Notes under the pieces: model-generated
What the model was told of the DNA's origin: nothing
The model's database searches: none
The model's input: the letters and a program-made list of their open reading frames with translations, nothing else
NCBI GenBank assembly: GCA_963170055.1
Contig: CAUJGJ010000242.1
Span: 3,783,639 to 3,796,138 of the forward strand
From: Halisarca cf. caerulea
Taxonomy: Eukaryota > Porifera > Demospongiae > Chondrillida > Halisarcidae
Direction of reading: 5' to 3'
DNA length: 12,500 nucleotides
Part shown: piece by piece, positions 7,842 through 12,500 of the stretch
How the letters are laid out: every line of letters starts with the position of its first letter
Numbering within the stretch: position 1 is the stretch's first letter
Translations under genes and position numbers: made by a program

Positions 7842-8072
7842 TTGTTTGCATTGTACTGTATTACTACTGTACTAATGTTTGCATTGTACTGTATTACTAC
7901 TGTACTAATGTTTGCATTGTACTGTATTACTACTGTACTAATGTTTGCATTGTACTGTACTACTACTGTACTAATGTTTGCATTGTACTGTATTACTACT
8001 GTACTAATGTTTGCATTGTACTGTATTACTACTGTACTAATGTTTGCATTGTACTGTATTACTACTGTACTA
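7842..8072. repeat. 33-bp minisatellite, seven copies
   Basis: The unit begins tgtttgcattgtactgta and continues ttactactgtactaa. The copies are nearly perfect; one has a c for t change. There is no spacer diversity, so it is not a CRISPR array. It starts 17 bp after the stop of the Crypton-like frame and reads as an MFALYCITTVL repeat, which is incidental. Confidence 0.95.
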
Positions 8073-8186
8073 ATGTTTTGTGATGATCAATGAAGCCAGA
8101 CAATGAGGTGTCTGTAGCTAATTGTTATCATAACACTGGGCACTTATCATATACATGTATTGCATACTTTTGCTGGTGTTAATTGA

Positions 8187-8224
8187 AAAAAGTGTGCAGT
8201 ATACGCTGCCAATGCACACTTTTT
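8187..8224. repeat. 12-bp perfect stem-loop
   Basis: AAAAAGTGTGCA (8187-8198) pairs with TGCACACTTTTT (8213-8224) across a 14-base loop. The T-run after the stem gives it a terminator-like look, but in animal DNA it is more likely a short foldback or element remnant. Confidence 0.7.
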
Positions 8225-8445
8225 CCCTTTGATGTTGACCACAGCTATACAACAAGTACATACACACGTAGTATAATGTACGTATGTGCATACATGTGAG
8301 AGTATACAGTATACTGTTCAATGAAGGTACGTACATGTACGTGCACACGCACAAGCTCACACTCACTGGATGTCTGCTTTCTCTCAACACATGTTTGACT
8401 TCTACAACAGGCATGGTACGTACGTCTTCATGTATATACGTATAT

Positions 8446-8516
8446 CAGGGTTTTATCTGGGGGGGGGGGGGGGGAACCTGGGTATGGTCCCCCCCCTGAA
8501 ATAAAATTATGCAGGC
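8446..8516 (+). mobile_element. hAT-like transposon terminus CAGGGTTTTATCTGGG
   Basis: CAGGGTTTTATCTGGG leads into a G-run of about 16, then AACC and later a C-run and TGAAATAAAATT. The same 16-base terminus occurs inverted at 10288-10303. It could be one end of a disrupted element extending to 10303 or an independent solo end. Confidence 0.6.
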
Positions 8517-8601
8517 TTCATTTTTATGTAGGAACACGATCGTGAATTGATCATGAATCCATTAATAAAGGGTAGAATTTGCCAAAAATGTTTATATCAT
8601 A

Positions 8602-9308
8602 CGGTAGGAGGCAAAAGTTTGGTCACGTTTGGTTTCGAAAAAACAAATACGAAACACTGTAGCGTTTCGTTCCGTTTTAGTCTTCCTCTTCGTAGTGCGC
8701 TGCTTCAGTTTTACTGTGTTAATTGCGAAGGAATTCCATGCACATATCAGCGATAGCTGACCAACATTGGGCATTAAAGTGAGATCATATTTTTGATAAG
8801 CGAGCTTCGAGGATGTTAGTTCGGCGAGTGCAACAAAAGTAGGTTCTTGTTCTTTCATTCTGTGTGAGCTCCAACAATCAGGCATCTTTTTCGGAAAGAG
8901 AGAATCAGCGCATCAAGGGAGTGCATATTTACAGGGATAATCTGACGGGTAGAATCCTTAGAAAGCGAGCGTCATCATTGCAGGTTATATACCAGGTTAG
9001 TATAGCGAATTCACAGAAGATGATGAAGCCACCGCTAACCAGGTCCACCGAAAGCTCCAAGAGAAAAGCGTCAGTCTGTCACTCAGAATAATACTCTGTT
9101 ATAGAAAAGCGCTAAGGTGGAATTATTGAGGGAGATAACGCTCTCTTTGACACCTTGCGTTTTGCCCCGCCATCTTAGCGTTTTTACGGTTTTTCGTTTA
9201 TTTCCATTTTGCTCTATTCCGTATCATTTCTGTACATTCTTGCGTAAAAACAAAAATGATTTACTGCTTTGCAAAAACAAAATGTGACCAAACTTTTGCC
9301 TCCTACCG
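8602..9308. mobile_element. Tc1/mariner-like non-autonomous element, 707 bp
   Basis: The terminal inverted repeats begin CGGTAGGAGGCAAAAGTTTG and continue GTCAC, perfectly matched for 25 bases and extending to about 33 with two mismatches. TA flanks both ends (8600-8601 and 9309-9310). GGCAAAAGT-type ends and TA duplication are typical of Tc1/mariner elements. Inner frames (minus at 8885-8592, plus at 8864-9091) show no transposase motif, so it is a deletion derivative or MITE. Near-perfect ends suggest fairly recent movement. An internal inverted repeat (AAAGCGCTAAGGTGG near 9105; CCGCCATCTTAGCG near 9168) adds secondary structure. Confidence 0.85.
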
Positions 9309-9502
9309 TAAATAGCTTATATTAATCAATCTTGAGTCCATTGGTAAGTATGTTTATTCAGCAATTACACTGAATACATGTGTCAAACTGTAGGAGCTCT
9401 CATGTAACTGCACATGGTTTAGCTTTGCTCCAACAGCATGGCATGAGCATTCATGCAAGGATTTATTCATGTATAGGGTACGTACGCATGTTTGCACGTG
9501 TG

Positions 9503-9811
9503 CAGGGTTTCTTTTAGAGGAAAGGGGGCACAGGGGGTATCTCTCCCTTGAAATTTTATCCTAGCTACGTATAACACACATGCACAGTTGCAACAGACTG
9601 ATCTGTGGACTGTATTTAGAAACAGCTTGAGTGGCATAAAACAGCCTCGTTTATCACCTTCTGAGGCATAAAAACTAAAAATTTTCCTGGGGGAACATAC
9701 CCCCAGGCCCCCCTAGCGTAGACCACTATTATTCCATATACATATCTGCCCCCCATTACATCACTACTTTGCCATTGCCCTCTCTTTATCATTATTCTGA
9801 AAGAAAACCTG
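9503..9811. mobile_element. MITE with CAGGGTTTCTTTTAGA ends
   Basis: The left end CAGGGTTTCTTTTAGA and the reversed right end CAGGTTTTCTTTCAGA match at 14 of 16. The interior has CACAGGGGG and a CCTGGGGG/CCCCCAGG hairpin (9686-9707), typical of G-rich invertebrate MITEs. No clear target duplication is seen (flanks GTGTG and ATATG), so the exact borders are uncertain. Confidence 0.6.
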
Positions 9812-9841
9812 ATATGCATGCTAATGCATGAGTGCGTTTTT

Positions 9842-10193
9842 AATATTGGATTGGATTGGATTGGATTAATCTTATTTAGACTGGGACACCCACTTAGCCA
9901 TTGGCTACTTTTCAGGGGGCCCAGTAATCACAAGTACAGAATCAAACAAACAAACAAACAAACATACTACATTGTTAATTGTTATTATAAACTGTCAAAT
10001 GTTCAATCATGCAATGTTCTGTTCTTTTGGTGGCTGTAGTGGGCATTCTTCACTCTTCTGTCTTGGTGGAGGCAGGGGGGTGCAGAGAAAAAAGGCCAGA
10101 AACACCATCACTGGGATTGGACCTTAGTCCATCCCATAACTCTGCTCTTGTAGTCGCATCAGCAGCCCACTAAGCCACCAGCACCCCCCAATA
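9842..10193 (-). mobile_element. tRNA-derived SINE
   Basis: On the minus strand the head carries an RNA polymerase III box A, TGGCTTAGTGG (from 10177), and a box B, GGTCCAATCCC (10123-10113), 54 bases apart as in a tRNA. About 240 bp of unrelated body follows, with an internal GTTT repeat (about 9946-9965). The 3' tail is AATCC repeats (9847-9866). AATATT flanks both ends (9842-9847 and 10190-10195), a plausible but partly overlapping target duplication. It has no tRNA cloverleaf integrity, so it is not a functional tRNA gene. The GTTT run in the middle may mark two fused units. Confidence 0.78.
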
Positions 10194-10261
10194 TTATGGA
10201 ATACACATGTGCCATGCCATGTGTGTGTGTATATACATAGGTATAAACAGATGTGTAGCTT

Positions 10262-10303
10262 CCCCCCCCCCAAAAAAAAAATTTGATCCCAGATAAAACC
10301 CTG
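10262..10303 (-). mobile_element. hAT-like transposon terminus, inverted mate of the one at 8446
   Basis: Read on the minus strand from 10303 it is CAGGGTTTTATCTGGG, then ATCAAATT, a T-run, a G-run and GAAGC. It shares 16 terminal bases and the G-run with the 8446 copy. The flanks do not form an obvious target duplication. Confidence 0.6.
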
Positions 10304-10343
10304 ATATGCATATATATATAAATATATACATATATATATATAT

Positions 10344-10440
10344 CCCACTGCGTGGGCGGTATCTATTATCTTCAGAGACCGCCTTGGGTATATTCGCGAT
10401 ATACCGGGGTATATCAATGACCCCAATTCATATACCCCGG
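10344..10440. repeat. Cluster of three short hairpins
   Basis: CCCAC/GTGGG pairs around 10344-10356, GGCGGT/ACCGCC at 10355-10383, and CCGGGGTATAT (10404-10414) with ATATACCCCGG (10430-10440). The last is an 11-bp stem with a 15-base loop. Together they look like a decayed foldback element beside a TA microsatellite. Confidence 0.65.
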
Positions 10441-10960
10441 TTTTTTAAGTGATGATAATTGATAACTGCCTCGCCAACAGGATGATGCAACAGCAGTACC
10501 CTGCTGTACGTACAATGTATACTAAGCCTACTAAGAAGCTCGCATTGTTCTTTTTAGGAACGTTTTTATCTACACCTATCGTTTCAGACCCCGTTGCGAC
10601 GTTTGCAGTATTTTAGGAGAGCAGTAGTCCCTCCGAACGGAGCAATCGCGAATTCTTCTAACCTTTCGAGGACGACCGTCACGGATGAAGACTAAAGCAA
10701 ACTTTTAGAAAGAAACGTGCTCCTGGACCAGTAAGTTTTGTTTTCACGCCATAGTATTCCGTAGCTGTCTTCCCTCGAATTAAGTTAAAAGCGTTATCTT
10801 TCGCATTACATTTGCTGCGCATGCGTATCCAGTATTCGGCGTAGACGCAAGGTTCGTTGCTGAAAAGGAGAGTTGTAAAGATAATAACCGTCGTTCAGCT
10901 TGAGTTTAACACTGAAGTACCTTCCCTGCGAGCAAAATCCTCCTTTCAAGTGGGATATAT
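10441..10960. promoter_or_regulatory. No gene seen; possible promoter-like segment with an NRF1-like site
   Basis: The stretch is less repetitive and richer in CpG than its surroundings. TGCGCATGCGTA near 10815 is one base off the NRF1 consensus YGCGCATGCGCR. A GACCA|GTAAGT donor-like site lies near 10729 on plus. The ATG at 10684 is followed by a stop within eight codons, so no first coding exon can be supported. Confidence 0.25.
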
Positions 10961-10965
10961 ATTAA

Positions 10966-11096
10966 TTATACCCCACTTTTGCTGGGTACATGGGAATATA
11001 CTAAGTGTTAGGTGTTGATACACGAGGGCGCAGCCCGAGTGTATCAACACCTAACACTTAGTATATTCCCCATGTACCCAGCAAAAGCGGGGTATA
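10966..11096. repeat. Foldback palindrome 2 (131 bp, near perfect)
   Basis: The arms begin TTATACCCC and continue through CTTTTGCTGGGTACATGGG and TGTTAGGTGTTGATACAC. They pair almost perfectly, with one substitution (A/G) and one single-base indel. The tip is GAGGGCGCAGCCCGAG: a GGGC/GCCC mini-stem with a GCA loop, separated from the main stem by opposed GA/GA. TA-rich DNA lies on both sides. Confidence 0.92.
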
Positions 11097-11660
11097 ACTT
11101 ATATATATATATATATACGTATATATGAGGATCACCAGTATAAATCACAGATTATGACCACGTTGCGTTTTCGAGAAAATGGCTGTCAAAGTTTGCCATT
11201 CGAATTTTTTATTATAGTTTGCCCTTTGAGGTTGCAATCACTCTTAAATCACTTCAAACACATGCTTACTTTAGGCGCCGAGAAATAGTGTGTAATGGGG
11301 TAAAATTTGTCTTCTATCAGCAGAATTCATTGCTTTTTTGTCAGTGACTAGTGGAGTATCTATGATACGATCGAAGAAAGAACCAATTTCTCATCTTCGG
11401 CATCACCCAGTAGCTGTTGTTCACTCTCACTGCCTAGTTCGGGTGTCTCAACTTTCTGAGACTACTCCAAAGTCACCCACAAGGCTGCAAGCAGTGGTAA
11501 AGTATCTCTCTGGTGATGCATGGGTGCCATTTAAAACGGTAAAGAGGGAAAAAAGTCGTTGAAAGTGGAAGAACGTCAGAAAAGCGATGTAAAACGTCTA
11601 TTAGAGAAGAAAATCACTGGAAGAAGATGAAATAACTTTATTTCTCCCTAGACAAAATGT
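11097..11660. other. No supported gene; TA repeat then unique sequence
   Basis: A TA microsatellite (about 11100-11127) is followed by unique DNA. An open frame on plus (11338-11562) begins next to an acceptor-like ttttttgtcag and passes GTAAAG donor-like sites, but matches no family I know and has no repeat of coding features. I do not call it a gene. Confidence 0.4.
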
Positions 11661-11764
11661 CACGTGATAGACCATAGTTTCCTAAAAAATCTGAGATTTT
11701 TGTATACTTGCGCCAGAACAAAGGCGAGGACTGTCAGGAAAAGTGACCTTTTCTCCAAGATGGC
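11660..11764. promoter_or_regulatory. Possible regulatory block: TCACGTGA E-box and CAAGATGGC
   Basis: The palindromic E-box TCACGTGA lies at 11660-11667 and CAAGATGGC, a YY1-like motif, at 11756-11764. Both are common promoter elements in animals, but single short motifs like these also occur by chance. No transcript can be attached to them here. Confidence 0.2.
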
Positions 11765-11884
11765 TAGGCGAATCGCGCTTAAACTTTGAATCAAGCACTC
11801 TGATAATGCTTCTTTCAAAATATGCCAAAAAAGCATTTTCGCCAGGGTGGTCATAATCTGCAATTTATACTGGCGACGCTCACA

Positions 11885-11905
11885 TATGTATATATATATA
11901 TATAG

Positions 11906-11955
<50 letters not shown>

Positions 11956-11966
11956 GTATATATGTG
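11885..11966. repeat. Long TA microsatellite
   Basis: An almost pure TA tract, interrupted by GCAC near 11905 and ACGT near 11955, runs into a TG tract (11963-11979). It abuts foldback palindrome 3. Confidence 0.95.
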
Positions 11967-11977
11967 TGTGTGTGTGT

Positions 11978-12118
11978 GTAATACCTGAAGTACCTCTAGC
12001 TGGGCTGTAGCAGATATGCAGACACCTTGGCCTTTAATTAATACCGAGGGCAAAGCCCAAGGTATTAATTTTGTCTGTATATCCGCCTCAGCCCAGCTAG
12101 AGGTAGTTTAGCTATTAC
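11978..12118. repeat. Foldback palindrome 3 (141 bp)
   Basis: The left arm GTAATACCTGAAG then TACCTCTAGCTGGGCTG pairs with a right arm ending CTAGAGGTAGTTTAGCTATTAC. The inner stem is AATTAATACC/GGTATTAATT. The tip is GAGGGCAAAGCCCAA, a GGGC/GCCC mini-stem with an AAA loop and opposed GA/AA, closely matching the tip of palindrome 2. The left arm alone contains an 11-bp insertion. Confidence 0.88.
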
Positions 12119-12287
12119 GTGGTATGTTGAAGGTGACTTTTTCACCATTCAAACGACACGAAAACACTTTCTTTCTTCACTATAATAGGGGCAAAACCTT
12201 TCAAAAGAACAGGGAGAAGCATTCAAAGCTATTCTGAAGGGACTACGTACATGCTAGTAAATGCTTAGCAAACAGTCATGAAGGGTC
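12119..12287. other. Unique sequence, nothing recognised
   Basis: I see no exon, transposon end or RNA gene. A trivial 5-bp hairpin (GGTGA/TCACC) lies near 12131-12145. Confidence 0.45.
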
Positions 12288-12358
12288 ACACACACGCACG
12301 CACGCACACACACACCTACTCACACACTCACACACCTACTCACACACCCACACCCACA

Positions 12359-12442
<84 letters not shown>

Positions 12443-12466
12443 TGCATGCATGCAGACACAGACACA

Positions 12467-12500
<34 letters not shown>
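12288..12500. repeat. CA microsatellite with CACACCTACTCA sub-blocks
   Basis: CA repeats with interspersed CCTACTCA, CACGCACG and CATGCATG blocks run off the right edge. Confidence 0.95.

Noticed and set aside
7842..8093. 33-bp repeats considered as a CRISPR array or a repeat-protein gene
   Set aside because: There are no unique spacers, the units are directly adjacent, and the context is animal DNA. The MFALYCITTVL frame lacks an initiation context.
8187..8224. Stem plus T-run as a bacterial-type terminator
   Set aside because: The surrounding DNA is clearly animal, and the T-run is part of the stem rather than a tail.
8592..9091. Open frames inside the 707-bp Tc1-like element as transposase
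   Set aside because: No helix-turn-helix or DDE signature is visible, and the two frames run on opposite strands.
10105..10184. Functional tRNA gene on the minus strand
   Set aside because: Box A and B are present, but no clear cloverleaf or acceptor pairing is seen and the sequence continues into a SINE body and tail.
8446..10303. Target-site duplication for a single outer element
   Set aside because: The flanking bases ACGTATAT and ATATGCAT are both AT-rich but not a direct repeat, so the two termini may be independent.
11338..11562. 74-residue open frame on the plus strand
   Set aside because: No recognisable domain, composition or homology pattern. The acceptor-like and donor-like sites around it are weak evidence alone.
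11660..11908. 82-residue hydrophobic open frame on the minus strand as a possible signal-peptide exon for the VWA-EGF gene
   Set aside because: It starts within TA microsatellite, lies over 5 kb upstream of the first visible exon, and has no phase-1 donor that I could identify.

Overview
The window looks like animal nuclear DNA, most likely from a sponge (demosponge). This is an inference from four things: compact EGF-type exons with GT-AG introns, an AT-rich background, many palindromic GTAC/TACGTA microsatellites, and a dense load of short inverted-repeat transposons. No bacterial operon, rRNA, CRISPR array or free-standing tRNA gene is visible.

The left half (946-6445) carries one recognisable gene on the minus strand. 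Six exons can be placed by codon phase, splice sites and cysteine pattern. In transcript order they are an EGF exon (6445-6353), a VWA+EGF exon (5555-4875), and four further EGF exons (3128-3033, 2925-2833, 1743-1651, 1038-946). Every exon is a multiple of three long (93, 681, 96, 93, 93, 93) and begins and ends in phase 1, the classic symmetrical exon-shuffling layout. The product is a secreted or cell-surface VWA-EGF protein resembling the matrilin/tenascin style of matrix proteins. Neither the first nor the last exon is in the window. The last three EGF exons are nearly identical recent duplicates, each with a donor site running straight into CA/TG microsatellite. Four truncated copies of the exon's 3' half, each still with its 5' splice site, lie in the intron between two of them.

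Introns and flanks hold minisatellites with periods of 12, 18, 18 (in a 72-bp higher-order unit) and 33 bp. These are the source of most long open frames here. The right half (6500-12500) has no convincing intact gene. It is a transposon graveyard: MITE-like elements with terminal inverted repeats and target duplications (2136-2606, 3556-3729, 6531-7078, 8602-9308, 9503-9811), a tRNA-derived SINE on the minus strand (about 9842-10193), and inverted hAT-like termini at 8446 and 10303. There is also a pseudogene resembling the Crypton/DUF3504 tyrosine-recombinase-derived domain, with one in-frame stop (7280-7825).

The most unusual structures are three foldback palindromes of about 93-141 bp (7104-7196, 10966-11096, 11978-12118). 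Their stems are unrelated in sequence, but at least two share a GA-flanked GGGC/GCCC apical core. The right edge is CA microsatellite.
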